A stretch of DNA of 64,000 nucleotides from an uncultured Magnetospirillum sp. GTDB lineage: Bacteria > Pseudomonadota > Alphaproteobacteria > Rhodospirillales > Magnetospirillaceae. The position numbers were made by a program, and so were the translations under genes. How positions within the stretch are numbered: the stretch's first letter is position 1; every line of letters starts with the position of its first letter. Below the pieces are notes generated by a model. It was not told where the DNA came from. It was given only the letters and a program-made list of their open reading frames with translations, and searched no databases. Positions 41,486-50,672 of the stretch are shown piece by piece. The stretch covers positions 62,001 to 126,000 of the forward strand of contig NZ_CAINTR010000008.1 of NCBI RefSeq assembly GCF_903853455.1. Direction: 5' to 3'.

Positions 41486-42553
41486 TTAAGCCAACGGCGA
41501 ACCGGCCCCGAAGAACTCGTCGTAATCGCCGTTGGCCTTGGCGAAATCGTCGAGCCGGCCGATGTCGAGCCAGTATTCCCGGATGGGAAAGGCCACCACC
41601 TCCTCGCCGTCATCCATGACCTGTTGCAGCAAGGTGGTCATGTCGCACCGCTCGCCCGCCGTCAGGCGGCGCAGGGTGGCGGGCTCCAGCACATAGATGC
41701 CGGCGTTGATGAAATTGGTCAGCGACGGTTTTTCCTGCAGCCGGCTCACCCGCGAATGCTCGACCTCGACCACGCCATAGGGCACCTGGATGGTGTATTC
41801 GCGCACGCACATGGTGGCGGCGGCGCGATGCTCCTGATGGAAGTCGAGCAGGGCGCGGTAGTTGACCGAGGTCAGCACGTCGCCGTTCATCACCAGGACC
41901 GGATGCTCCGCCGGCTGCGGCAGAACCCCCAGGGCGCCGGCGGTGCCCAGCTTGCTGTCCTCGTGCAGGTAGGAAATCTCCAGGCCCAGGCGCGACCCGT
42001 CGCCGAAGGTCTCCTGGAACTTCTCCGCCATGTAGTTGACCGCCAGGAACACCCGCCGGAAGCCGAACCCCGCCAGTTGGACCAGGATGGTTTCCAGCAG
42101 CGGCCGCCCGCCCACCGGCAGCAGCGGCTTGGGGGTGGTGGCGGTCAGCGGCCGCAGCCGCTCGCCCAGTCCGCCCACCATGAGAACCACCGCGTTGGGC
42201 AGGTCGTCGGCGGCGACGAACTCGCTTTCGGTCTCCACCCCCACCACCACGCCGTCGTGGTTGACCAGCGGAATGTGGCGCAGCTTGCGCGACCGCATCA
42301 GCATCAGCCGCTCGTGGGCGGTGCTGGCGGTGGATGCGGTCAGCGGCTTGGGGTTCATGATCACCGTCACCGGGTCTTCCAGGCGCACGCCGCGCAGGAT
42401 GCCGCGACGGATGTCGCCGTCGGTGATGGTCCCCAGCAGGCGGCGCCCGTCATCCACCACCAGACAGATCTGGGCCGCCGACCGGTCGAGACTCTTGATC
42501 GCCTCGATGATGGGCAGGTCGGCGGCGATGAGGATGTCGGGCCAGTTCTTCAT
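41486..42553 (-). CDS. ptmE: CBS-domain sugar-1-phosphate nucleotidyltransferase (PtmE-like)
   Basis: A 355-residue enzyme from ATG 42553 (ATGA overlap). Residues about 1-115 are a CBS pair (LIAADLPIIEAIKSL, LLGTITDGDIRRGILRG, RHIPLVNHDGVVVGVE). Residues about 120-350 are an NTP transferase with MVGGLGERLRPLTATTPKPLLPVGGRPLLE and VMNGDVLTSVNY. This architecture matches Campylobacter PtmE, which makes GDP-glucosamine for legionaminic acid. It is at the end of the ACP/FkbH operon, next to LegC/G/I/F homologues, supporting that role. A UTP or CTP specificity cannot be excluded. Confidence 0.8.
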   Translation of the reverse strand: MKNWPDILIAADLPIIEAIKSLDRSAAQICLVVDDGRRLLGTITDGDIRRGILRGVRLEDPVTVIMNPKPLTASTASTAHERLMLMRSRKLRHIPLVNHDGVVVGVETESEFVAADDLPNAVVLMVGGLGERLRPLTATTPKPLLPVGGRPLLETILVQLAGFGFRRVFLAVNYMAEKFQETFGDGSRLGLEISYLHEDSKLGTAGALGVLPQPAEHPVLVMNGDVLTSVNYRALLDFHQEHRAAATMCVREYTIQVPYGVVEVEHSRVSRLQEKPSLTNFINAGIYVLEPATLRRLTAGERCDMTTLLQQVMDDGEEVVAFPIREYWLDIGRLDDFAKANGDYDEFFGAGSPLA

Positions 42554-43572
42554 GATGGGGCGTTCAGTGTTCCGCTGGAGGAGTCGGTGATTACCGCATG
42601 GGCCGCCGCCAGAGTCCATGGACACGGATCGGCCCCCGCCGATTTCGGCAGGTCGTTGGTGTCGAGGCGCGGCAGGACGAAGCGGGTCGCCGGACCGGGT
42701 TCGGCCAGGGCCGTCCGGGTGGTCACCGCCGCCTTGAAGTCCAGCCTGGCCAGGATGGCCACGGTGTCCTCGGTGAACTCGCCATAGGGATAGCACATGC
42801 TGCGATAGGCCGGCGCCGTCCCCACCGCCGCCAGCAGCCGCAGCGAGGCGGCGATGTCCTTTTCCTGCTCGGCGGGGGTCAGGCGGCTCAGCCAGTAATG
42901 GGAGGCGCCGTGCGACCCCACATGCATGCCGGCCGACACCATCAGCCGCAATTGCTCCACCGAGACATACAGCCCCTCGGCGAAGGCGGTCTCGTCGGCC
43001 GAGACGTGGCGGGCGAACAGCTCGGCGGTCACCTGGGCGCGCAGCGCCTCGGGCAGGGCCTGCTGCAACATGCGTTTGACGTAGCTGACCTCCACCGGAT
43101 CGTAGCGGTTGGCGTGATAGTTGCCTTTACGAAACGAGTCCAGGCCGGGCAGGCCGAATTCGGCCGCCCGCTCGACGCAGGCGCGCTCGACGGCGGCGAC
43201 CAGATCGTCGGGCGCGGCCCCCGAGGCCAGGATGAAGTGGATCTTGTTGACGTCCAGCATGGCGCGCTCCAGCACCACCTTGGAGGGCGGGAAGAAGGCG
43301 CCGGTCAGGCCGCGCGCCGCCAGCCGGGGAAAAACATAAGTGTAGTGGTCGAGATAGCCGTCGTCGAAGGTCAGCAGCACCGCCTGGGGCGGCAATTCGC
43401 CGCGCCCGTCCAGGGCGTCGATCACCGCTTCCATGGAGACCGGGTTGTAATGGCGCGCCAGATAATCCAGCTGCTGGTCGAACAGCGCCAGGTCCAGGCC
43501 CTTGATGGCGGGAAAGGCGCTGCGCCCCAGCGGCCGCACATAGTGGTACATGACGATCGTCAGCGGCGTCAT
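42550..43572 (-). CDS. Polysaccharide deacetylase family protein (NodB fold)
   Basis: A 340-residue carbohydrate esterase 4-type protein. The first motif is LLTFDDGYLDHYTYVFP (catalytic Asp) and the metal His motif is HVGSHGASHYWLSRL (HxxxH). YHYVRPLG near the start and MCYPYGEF also fit the family. It has an insert of about 90 residues between the two motifs. No signal peptide is seen, so it may act on a cytoplasmic sugar intermediate, for example removing an N-acyl group before a different acyl group is added. It is ATGA-coupled on both sides. Confidence 0.85.
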   Translation of the reverse strand: MTPLTIVMYHYVRPLGRSAFPAIKGLDLALFDQQLDYLARHYNPVSMEAVIDALDGRGELPPQAVLLTFDDGYLDHYTYVFPRLAARGLTGAFFPPSKVVLERAMLDVNKIHFILASGAAPDDLVAAVERACVERAAEFGLPGLDSFRKGNYHANRYDPVEVSYVKRMLQQALPEALRAQVTAELFARHVSADETAFAEGLYVSVEQLRLMVSAGMHVGSHGASHYWLSRLTPAEQEKDIAASLRLLAAVGTAPAYRSMCYPYGEFTEDTVAILARLDFKAAVTTRTALAEPGPATRFVLPRLDTNDLPKSAGADPCPWTLAAAHAVITDSSSGTLNAPS

Positions 43573-44918
43573 GATCCCATCCCCTGGACGCGGCGGATAA
43601 TGGGCAGCATGACGGAAACCGGCTTGGCCGCCGCCACTTTCACGAAGCTGCGGGTCTGGCGGGAATCGATGCGCGGCAACCGCTCCACCACCATGCGCAG
43701 GCGGGGAAACTTCCGCTCAAGGGCGGCGCACAGCCCCTCGCCAGCCTGCTTGGCCAGGGCGTATTCCAGCATGTCGGCCGGCGGCTTGGCCACCGCGACG
43801 CTGGAGGGATAGAACACCGTCAGCGGCGCGGCGGGCCGCAGCTTCGTCAGGCCGCGCATCAGCTCGTAGAAGCCATCGACATAGACCGCGGCGAAATCGG
43901 CGAAATCCTCTGCCTGATACGGCTCCAGCCGGCGGCGGAAGATGCGCGGACTGGCGAAGTAGTAGACCTGGCCGCCGCTCCAGCCCAGCCGGACCAGCTC
44001 GGCCAGTCCCGCCGCCGGATCGGTGACGTCGAGGCGCACCTGCCCGACCGACCGATGGCCGGTAACCACCGGCTCGGCCCCGCCAGCCGCCAGCAGCCGC
44101 GCCGTGGTCGCCCCCAGGCCGGAGCCGCCGCCCACCACCAGCGGCGTCTGACCGGCGAATTCCCCCGGCGCCACCAGACCGGCGACGTCCTCATCCTCTT
44201 CCGGGGCCTCGGGCGCGCCGGCCGAAGCCGCCACCGTGCCGGCAAGGCCGCCGCCCTCCACCGCCAGGGTCACCCGGCTGAAACGGCGGTCCAGCTGGGT
44301 CACCCGGTAACGCAAGGTCCCGTCGCTTTTCCCGGCGAACGTCACCGCCAGATCGGCGAAGACGCTGTGCAAGCCGGGGCATTCCATCCCCACCAGGGTG
44401 GACAGCCCCGCCAACCCGGCCAGCGCGGCTCCGCCCACCGCCCGGGCCAGCCTCGGGAAAGCCTCGGCCAGGGGTGCGGCGGCGGGCAGGGCCATCTCGC
44501 CGCCGCGGTCGGTCATTTCCGCCGGGGACAGAGCGCGGGGAGCGGATGGAAGCACGCCGGCCGGCGGCGGCTCCGCCTCGGCGGCAGGCGGCCCGAAGAC
44601 GAGATCGAGCCGCGCCATCACTTCGTCGCGGGCCAGGACCATCACCACCAGACCGCCCTCGGTCGGCGTCACCTTGGTCTCCAGCCGGTCGCCCAGCAGC
44701 ACCGGCCGCACGAAGGTGACCGCCAGCCGGGCCAGCCCGCGCCCGTCCACCACCTGATCCAGCAGTCCCAGCACCAGATGCATGCCGTGCACCACCACCC
44801 GACCGGGATAGACGGTGGCGGCCCAGTCCGGGTCCACATGCAGGGGGTTGCGATCCCCCGACAGGGCGGCGAAGCGGTGCTGATCCGCCAGGGTGAAGAC
44901 CCGCTCGGGCGTCGTCAT
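43569..44918 (-). CDS. MaoC/hotdog dehydratase-hotdog-ketoreductase fusion
   Basis: A 449-residue three-part enzyme from ATG 44918. Residues about 1-115 are a MaoC-like hydratase with FAALSGDRNPLHVDP and GRVVVHGMH. Residues about 140-235 look like a second hotdog (LVGMECPGLHSVFADLAVTF). Residues about 245-449 are an SDR/ketoreductase with VVGGGSGLGATTARLL, YPSSVAV and the YxxxK motif YALAK. This is the chemistry for reducing and dehydrating, or hydrating, a short acyl chain on a carrier. With ACP, FkbH and GNAT in the same coupled operon it should build the acyl group placed on a sugar. The first start beyond this is shadow of the GNAT. Confidence 0.82.
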   Translation of the reverse strand: MTTPERVFTLADQHRFAALSGDRNPLHVDPDWAATVYPGRVVVHGMHLVLGLLDQVVDGRGLARLAVTFVRPVLLGDRLETKVTPTEGGLVVMVLARDEVMARLDLVFGPPAAEAEPPPAGVLPSAPRALSPAEMTDRGGEMALPAAAPLAEAFPRLARAVGGAALAGLAGLSTLVGMECPGLHSVFADLAVTFAGKSDGTLRYRVTQLDRRFSRVTLAVEGGGLAGTVAASAGAPEAPEEDEDVAGLVAPGEFAGQTPLVVGGGSGLGATTARLLAAGGAEPVVTGHRSVGQVRLDVTDPAAGLAELVRLGWSGGQVYYFASPRIFRRRLEPYQAEDFADFAAVYVDGFYELMRGLTKLRPAAPLTVFYPSSVAVAKPPADMLEYALAKQAGEGLCAALERKFPRLRMVVERLPRIDSRQTRSFVKVAAAKPVSVMLPIIRRVQGMGS

Positions 44919-45970
44919 GCCCCCACCTCGTCCAGCATGTTGGGGCGATCCTGGTCGGCGTCGCCCTTGCAGATCACCCGCCGGCCGGCGGGGCCGCGCA
45001 GGCTGTAGAGCAGCGGCACGTTGCGGGGTTCGAACGGCTCGAAATGGCCGGGCAGGACCAGCCCCTCCACCGCAGCGCAATCCACCAGCCCTGCCGCCCG
45101 CAGCTCGTCGTCCAGGCCACAGCAATAGAAATCCAGGTATTCGGCGCCGGTGTCGCGCAACAACCCGGCCAAAGCCGGCCCCGCTCCCGCCAGGACCTCG
45201 GGGGCGCCGAGGAAATCCACCACCCGCAGGGCGACGGCCCCGTCATGGGCGCAGAGCCGGGTGACGACCAGACCGGCCAGACCGCCCCGGCGGGCGAGGA
45301 AAACCCGGTAATCGTAGAAGGGATGGGCGAGGTAGCGGCTCTCCACATAGGCCCGGGTCTTGAGCGGCACCTGCGGCGGCGCATCCAGACCCAGCCCCTC
45401 GGTGGCCGCCCGGAAATCGCCGCGCGACAGCGGGTGCAGCACCGTCTCGCCGGACGACGGCGGGGTGGCGAAGCCGGCCGGCAGACGTGCCAGGGCGTAA
45501 TCCCCGATGGCGGGGTTGACCAGACAGAACCGGGTCAGCAGACCGGTGGCGTAGCCCAGCGCGTCGTAGAGGCCCCTCGTGGCTGGATTGAGGCCGGTGG
45601 TGCCGATCCAGGCCTCGGGATGGGCCTTCTGCAACCACCGCAGCAACGCCAGACCCAGGCCGTGGGCGCGATCCGGCCGCACCTTCCAGGTGGTCAGCCA
45701 CAGCGTCTCGCGCCCGGCGCCGGTCAGGGTGGAATCGTAGCGGCTGAGCGGGATGTAGCCGAGCATGCCGACGATGCCCTCGGCCGCGTCGCGCGCCACC
45801 ACGAAATTGCAGCGGCCGGCTGCGGGTTCGGCATGCTGCCAGTCGAACAGGGGACGGCTGCGGGCCAGGACATGACGGGCCGACCAGTGGTCGCGGATGA
45901 ACCCCATCACCGCCTCGGCCTCGTCGGCCCGGCAGAAATCCAGCACCGTGGAGGCCTTGGCCGCGCTCAT
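44915..45970 (-). CDS. GNAT-fold acyltransferase, enlarged
   Basis: A 351-residue protein from ATG 45970, about twice the size of a simple GNAT. The acyl-CoA region near residue 95 reads TTWKVRPDRAHGLGLALLRWLQ, with TTGLNPATRGLYDALGY after it. The C-terminal half has a second GNAT-like stretch with RVFLARRGGLAGLVVTRL and FYCCGLDDELRAAG. It may transfer the acyl group assembled on the ACP onto the amino sugar. It overlaps FkbH and the MaoC-ketoreductase gene as ATGA. Confidence 0.76.
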   Translation of the reverse strand: MSAAKASTVLDFCRADEAEAVMGFIRDHWSARHVLARSRPLFDWQHAEPAAGRCNFVVARDAAEGIVGMLGYIPLSRYDSTLTGAGRETLWLTTWKVRPDRAHGLGLALLRWLQKAHPEAWIGTTGLNPATRGLYDALGYATGLLTRFCLVNPAIGDYALARLPAGFATPPSSGETVLHPLSRGDFRAATEGLGLDAPPQVPLKTRAYVESRYLAHPFYDYRVFLARRGGLAGLVVTRLCAHDGAVALRVVDFLGAPEVLAGAGPALAGLLRDTGAEYLDFYCCGLDDELRAAGLVDCAAVEGLVLPGHFEPFEPRNVPLLYSLRGPAGRRVICKGDADQDRPNMLDEVGA

Positions 45971-47616
45971 GGGCCGGACTGGATGGCGGCGGGTTTGGCG
46001 TAGGGCCGGGCCGCATCCCAGGTGAAGAGATTGGGCTCGGATTCGGCGAAGCCCGACTGGCGCCAGAACTCCAGGCAGGGATGGTTGCGCTCGGTGGGGA
46101 TGGCGCGGGCCAGAACCCGCTTGGCTCCGGCGGCCCGCGCCGCCTCCACCGCCAGATGCAGCATGTACGGCTCCACCTGCCGGCCCATGGCGCGGCAACT
46201 GAGCAGGTAGTCGGCGATCTCCAGGTCGTCGCCCCGCCGCTCCCAACTGATCAGGCCGGTGAGGCCGAGATCGCCGAAGCGGTCGGCGACGCCGAGCGTC
46301 ATCACCTGGCGGCCCTCGCCCTCCGCCACCCAGGCCAGCAGCTCGGTCTCGGTCAGGCGGCGGGTGCGCAGGTTCAACTGGTTGGTCTTGTTAAGCAGTT
46401 GGACCGCGCGCTTGAGGTTGACCTCGTCCAACGGCGCCGCTTCCACCCTGATCTCCAGCGAGGCCAGCCAGTCCTCCAGGGAGGTGAAGGCGGCGACGCT
46501 GTCTTTACGCTGGCGCTCCACCACATACATGCCGGTGCGGTTGCGGTCTTCGGCGGTGATGGCGGCCTGCTCGAAACAGTCCAGCCGGCGCAGGGCGTCG
46601 CCGTAGAGGGTCGGGTCCTTGGGCCAGTCGGGGACCAGCACCTCGGGCAGGGCTTCGGCGACCCGGCCGCGCTCGGCGGGGTTATCGTCGATGAACACCA
46701 CCGACGACAGCCCCAGATTGAGCTCGGCCACCAGATCGGCCACGTTGCGGGCCTTGTCGGTCCAGTTGATGCGCCAGCCAGCCAGATCGCCGCGGCGCAG
46801 CACCATGGCGGGATGGTTGTCGATGGCGTCCAGCGCCACCGCCTCGTCGTTCTTGCTGACCAGCGCCACTTGGATGCCGCGCCGGGTCAGCGCCTTCAGC
46901 GCCTTCTGGAAATCGACGAAGGCCTCGCCCACATGGTCGTGGCCGCCCAGGCGCAGCTTCCGCCAGCCGACCTCGCCCACCACGCCCCCCCACATCGTGT
47001 CGTCCAGGTCCACCACCACCAGCTTGCGGCTTTGGCCCAGAGCGCCGCGCAGCGCCGCCTTGACATCGCGCGCCGCCGCCTGGCAGACCGGTTCGGTGAA
47101 TGGGCATTTGAGGGCGAACCAATGCTTGGCCGAGCGGGGACTCCCGTGGCCCGCCTCCAGCCAGCGGCCGGCATCCAGCAGATGGACGCCCCTGGCCCCG
47201 GCCAGCGCCTCGGCCAGCCGCGCGTTCATGCGGGCCAGCACATAGGCGGGACCCATCGGACTCCAGTCCAGCATCCCCAGGCCGCGGTCGTTGCGCGACG
47301 GCACCAGGGTGGCGACCAGCACCAGCGTCTTGCTGTCGGCAAAGCGGCGGATCAGTTGGGCGAAGGCCTCGGTCTCGGCCAGGAGGGCGTCCAGGTCGGC
47401 CGCCTCGCCGTCCAGCAGGCCGGCATAGCGCGGCGACACCCCCTCGGGCCGCGCCCACACCACCCCGACCCCGGCGGATGAGGGCGATTGCAGCGCCTGG
47501 AACAACTGGCCGAACGGGGCCTTGGCGACGGTGCAGACCGGCGTGGTCTGGTCGGCGGCAAGATAACGGCCGAAAACGTCGGTGTTGAAATCCGAGACCA
47601 GCTGGATTTCCGTCAT
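45967..47616 (-). CDS. FkbH-like HAD-IIIC protein (glyceryl-ACP-type loading enzyme)
   Basis: A 549-residue FkbH-family protein. After an N-terminal SGNH-like part, the HAD core starts with KLVVVDLDDTMWGGVVGEVG near residue 195, followed by LVSKNDEAVALDAI and FIDDNPAERGRVAEALP. The C-terminal GNAT-like domain carries LLNKTNQLNLRTRRLTE and ends in an NHPCLEFWRQSGF region. FkbH enzymes take 1,3-bisphosphoglycerate, dephosphorylate it and load glyceryl onto an acyl carrier protein. The ACP gene is directly upstream with ATGA overlap, which fits. Other HAD-IIIC roles are possible. Confidence 0.88.
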   Translation of the reverse strand: MTEIQLVSDFNTDVFGRYLAADQTTPVCTVAKAPFGQLFQALQSPSSAGVGVVWARPEGVSPRYAGLLDGEAADLDALLAETEAFAQLIRRFADSKTLVLVATLVPSRNDRGLGMLDWSPMGPAYVLARMNARLAEALAGARGVHLLDAGRWLEAGHGSPRSAKHWFALKCPFTEPVCQAAARDVKAALRGALGQSRKLVVVDLDDTMWGGVVGEVGWRKLRLGGHDHVGEAFVDFQKALKALTRRGIQVALVSKNDEAVALDAIDNHPAMVLRRGDLAGWRINWTDKARNVADLVAELNLGLSSVVFIDDNPAERGRVAEALPEVLVPDWPKDPTLYGDALRRLDCFEQAAITAEDRNRTGMYVVERQRKDSVAAFTSLEDWLASLEIRVEAAPLDEVNLKRAVQLLNKTNQLNLRTRRLTETELLAWVAEGEGRQVMTLGVADRFGDLGLTGLISWERRGDDLEIADYLLSCRAMGRQVEPYMLHLAVEAARAAGAKRVLARAIPTERNHPCLEFWRQSGFAESEPNLFTWDAARPYAKPAAIQSGP

Positions 47617-47906
47617 GCGGCAAGCCGCTCCAAAATCAGGTCGGCCAGGGCGGCGGGGCTGCGCAGCCCGCCGGCGTCCTCGCCGAAATCGCTGTCGTCC
47701 AGCAGGCCGATCTCGGCACCGGCCAGAGTGGAAACCCGGCTCTCCACCGCCAGGATCAGCGTCACCAGCGCCAGCGAATCCAGGGCGCCGCCCTCGCCCG
47801 CCAGCAGCAGGTCGGGGGTCTTGGCCAGTTGCTCGGTCTCGGAGCGCAGGCCGTTCACCACGTCGATCGCCTGATAAACGATGTCCAGCGCGGTCGCCCT
47901 ATCCAT
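47613..47906 (-). CDS. Acyl carrier protein
   Basis: A 97-residue carrier protein from ATG 47906 (GAGG six bases upstream). The phosphopantetheine site is GGALDSLALVTLI (D-S-L) near residue 45, followed by an acidic helix and a C-terminal LADLILERLA helix. It carries the acyl group made by FkbH and the MaoC-ketoreductase. It is the first gene after promoter P2 and ATGA-coupled to FkbH. Confidence 0.88.
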   Translation of the reverse strand: MDRATALDIVYQAIDVVNGLRSETEQLAKTPDLLLAGEGGALDSLALVTLILAVESRVSTLAGAEIGLLDDSDFGEDAGGLRSPAALADLILERLAA

Positions 47907-47954
47907 AGACAGCCTCAAGCAGTCGAGAGTGAAATTTCCGGCCCGAATGGGGCG

Positions 47955-47984
47955 CTTATAGCCCGTTCACCGGATGAACGTCAA
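47955..47984 (-). promoter_or_regulatory. Promoter P2 with inverted-repeat operator
   Basis: Minus strand: -35 TTGACG (47984-47979), 18-bp spacer, -10 TATAAG (47960-47955). The inverted repeat GTTCAC-CGG-ATGAAC occupies 47965-47979, at the same position as in P1 and P3. The inferred start point is near 47948, about 40 bp before the ACP start. It overlaps the last codons of the methyltransferase upstream. Confidence 0.75.
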
Positions 47985-48835
47985 GCCGGGGCGCCGCTTT
48001 TGCCGGCGGGCGTCTTGACCGCCTCGGCGAAGACCGACCACTGGGGATGGCCGGTGTCGAAGCCGACGATGCGGCCCAGGGAGACCACATGCTCCAGGCC
48101 GAGGAAGTTGCCCTCGCCCCGCATTTCGGGCACCTGGCTGCCTTGCGGCCCGGTGCGGATCACCTGGGTGAAGCCGGCCGCCTTCAGCATGCGCTCCAGC
48201 TTGGGATAGTTGAACCAGTTGATGTGGTTGCCGCCATTGGCGATCTGGGTCTCGCGCGGCACCAGCCCGGTGTATTTGTCGGCGAAATCGTCCTTGGACA
48301 GGGACTGGAGGTCGGCGCGGACCTCCTCCAGCGGCGTCTGGCCGGCCATGCCGGTGGCGAAGGCGCGCAGGAAGGCCCATTCGATCTGGTCGAGCTTGTA
48401 GCGCTGATACTTGAACACCTCCATGTCGCGGCGGAAATAGGCGTCGTAGAGGATGTCGAAATCGGGCATGGACAGCCGCACCACCCCACCCGGCGCCAGA
48501 CAGCGATACAGCTCGGCGAAGATATGGTCGCAATATTCCTGGGGAATATGCTCCAGGGTGTGGGCCGAGTAGAAATACCGCACCGAGCCGTCGGCGAACG
48601 GCAGGGGGTCGTGGGTCATCAGGTTGACGTTGAAATCGACGTAGTCGAGCTTGTAGGGGTAGGACCCGGTCTTGTAATCCAGGCAGGTCCAGCCGGGACG
48701 GCAGAAATAGCCGCCGCCGATGTTGACGCGAAGCCCATCCTTGGGCGTTCCCGCCAGCTTCTTGGCCAGCAGCAGGATGGGCAGCAGGATCTTGTGCTCG
48801 ACCACCAGCCGCAGATACCGCAAGAAACCCGCCAT
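47981..48835 (-). CDS. SAM-dependent methyltransferase (type 11)
   Basis: A 284-residue enzyme with an N-terminal hydrophobic patch (HKILLPILLLAKKL) that could touch the membrane. The SAM region is VNIGGGYFCRPGW, an altered motif I, followed by DPLPFADGSVRYFYSAHTLEHI, YRCLAPGGVVRLSMPDFD and KLERMLKAAGFTQV. ATG 48835 has AGGAGAG upstream. It ends the operon led by the regulator; promoter P2 begins in its last codons. With the FkbH/ACP genes next door, O-methylation of a glyceryl group is one option. Confidence 0.82.
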   Translation of the reverse strand: MAGFLRYLRLVVEHKILLPILLLAKKLAGTPKDGLRVNIGGGYFCRPGWTCLDYKTGSYPYKLDYVDFNVNLMTHDPLPFADGSVRYFYSAHTLEHIPQEYCDHIFAELYRCLAPGGVVRLSMPDFDILYDAYFRRDMEVFKYQRYKLDQIEWAFLRAFATGMAGQTPLEEVRADLQSLSKDDFADKYTGLVPRETQIANGGNHINWFNYPKLERMLKAAGFTQVIRTGPQGSQVPEMRGEGNFLGLEHVVSLGRIVGFDTGHPQWSVFAEAVKTPAGKSGAPA

Positions 48836-48875
48836 TCGTTCTCTCCTGTCCAGGCGACCGGATATAACACAAGCC

Positions 48876-50672
48876 CTATTGGTTCAGCACCCGCCAAACC
48901 GCCGCCGAAGCGTTGGGAATGCGGCTGAAATCGCACATATGGTCGAGGATGGCGTCGCGGTCGGGCACCTCGCCCGCCGCCAGCGCCGCCGCCAGCGCCT
49001 CGGCGTCGGCGTAAAGCGGCACCGGTCCCATCACCGCCGGATCGACGCTGTTGGGCTGCGGCACCAGGGCGTAATAGGGCTTGCCCGCCGCCAGGGTCTC
49101 CACCAGCGAACCGGAATCCGCCGGCCCGATCACCAGATCGGCCCAGACCATCTGCTGCGGCACCGAGCCGCCGGTGACGATCTCCAGGCCCAGGTCGAAT
49201 TCGCGGTCGAGGGCGGCCCAGGCCGCCGGCCCGAAGGCGGGATGGACCTTGAGGCGGATCTCCTGGTAGCCCAGCCGGCGCAGCATGCGGGTGACGTCGA
49301 CGATGTTGGAATAGGTGGTGCCGCGCAGCATGCGGAAATTGTAGATGGAACTGGTGCCGGGCAGCAGCAGCACCCGCCCCCGGCCCACCGGCGGCAGGCT
49401 CAGCGCCGCCGATCCCCGCCGCACCGGGTCGAGGCCGGGATAGCCGACGCGGGCGGTGGGCAGCTTTGAGCCGATGCGGCGCAGCCAGTCCTCCTGCGAC
49501 GGCCCCCAGGACAGCAGCCGCGACAGTTTGGGCGGGCCGCAACGGTCGCCGCAGCGGATGTCGTAGGCGCAGTCATGCACGAACATGCCGTTCAGCAGCT
49601 CGTCGGCGGGAATGCCGGCGGCATGGGCGGCCTCGACGATCAGCCGGCCCGAAGTGTTGGTGGCGTCGCCCACCACCACCCGGGCCACCCGATGGCGGGT
49701 CAGCAGGGCGCGGTAGGACTTGGCCTCGGCGGCGAAGTCCAGCAGCCGGCCGTTGGTGAGGATCTTCTCCTCCACATGGGCGCGCCGCGCGGCCTCCACC
49801 GGCGCGGCCGGCGGATGAGTCCGCCAATGCTCCCTTAAGTCTGCCGCCCCGGCCTCCAGCCGCCGCACCTCCTCCCTGGTGAGGGACAGACGCGGCAGGC
49901 TGGCCAGGGTGGCGCCGCGCCGCAGGCAATCCCGCAGGAAGGACAGGGACTTGGGCGAACGCTGGGCGATCAGCACGGTTCCCGCCGGCCCGCCCGGCCA
50001 GGACTCCAGCAACCCTTGCTCCATCAACGGGTTGAGGAAGAACAGCACGCCGCCGGTCTTGCGCCGGAACGGCCGCAGCAGGCGAAACGCCAGATCGGTG
50101 AGGTCGGCCAGCAGATTGCGCAGAACCGCCTTGGCCCCCTTGGGACGCAGCGGCGCGCCGATCCCCAGCACGTCGTGGAAATGGCGGATGTCGTCGGGCG
50201 GGTCGAGGCGATCCACCACCGTCAGCCCATGACTCGCCGCCAGGGCCTGGACCAGGATGCGCTTCTGGGTGTCGCCGACCTGGCCGTATTCGCCGCGCAG
50301 GTCGTAGAGCACCAGTTCCTTGGGGGCGTAAACGCGACAGAAGCCGTCCAGCGCATGCCACAGCCGCTGGAATCCCAGCACCGACAGCTCCACCTCGCGA
50401 TTGAGCGCCTTGGCGGTGGACATGCCATCCAGCAGACCGACCTCGCCGCCGGCCTCGATCATCCATTCGCCGTGGCGCAGCAGCACGTCGGCGGGCGGGT
50501 CGTAATCGCCCAACATGGCGTCCACATGGCGGACGGCGACGCCCTCCCGCTCCAACTGGCGGCAGGTCAGCCAATCGGTACTCACCACCAGCGCGCCGGG
50601 GCCGGCATTACGGGCGGCGTCGAGATGGCGGGGATGGCTGATCAGCACCAGCCGGGTGACGGGCTCGGCCAT
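48876..50672 (-). CDS. GT-B-like glycosyltransferase, candidate nonulosonate transferase
   Basis: A 598-residue cytoplasmic protein of no named family that I recognise. The C-terminal 250 residues look like GT-B: VLLLPGTSSIYNFRML, EIRLKVHPAFGP, and ADLVIGPADSGSLVETLAAGKPYY, the last being the donor-phosphate loop. A mid-protein VVVGDATNTSGRLIVEAAHAAG and CAYDIRCGD follow an N-terminal Rossmann-like half. It starts in TGATG overlap with the CMP-sugar synthetase stop. Position right after legF makes it a candidate enzyme using the CMP-nonulosonate; this is inference. Confidence 0.68.
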   Translation of the reverse strand: MAEPVTRLVLISHPRHLDAARNAGPGALVVSTDWLTCRQLEREGVAVRHVDAMLGDYDPPADVLLRHGEWMIEAGGEVGLLDGMSTAKALNREVELSVLGFQRLWHALDGFCRVYAPKELVLYDLRGEYGQVGDTQKRILVQALAASHGLTVVDRLDPPDDIRHFHDVLGIGAPLRPKGAKAVLRNLLADLTDLAFRLLRPFRRKTGGVLFFLNPLMEQGLLESWPGGPAGTVLIAQRSPKSLSFLRDCLRRGATLASLPRLSLTREEVRRLEAGAADLREHWRTHPPAAPVEAARRAHVEEKILTNGRLLDFAAEAKSYRALLTRHRVARVVVGDATNTSGRLIVEAAHAAGIPADELLNGMFVHDCAYDIRCGDRCGPPKLSRLLSWGPSQEDWLRRIGSKLPTARVGYPGLDPVRRGSAALSLPPVGRGRVLLLPGTSSIYNFRMLRGTTYSNIVDVTRMLRRLGYQEIRLKVHPAFGPAAWAALDREFDLGLEIVTGGSVPQQMVWADLVIGPADSGSLVETLAAGKPYYALVPQPNSVDPAVMGPVPLYADAEALAAALAAGEVPDRDAILDHMCDFSRIPNASAAVWRVLNQ

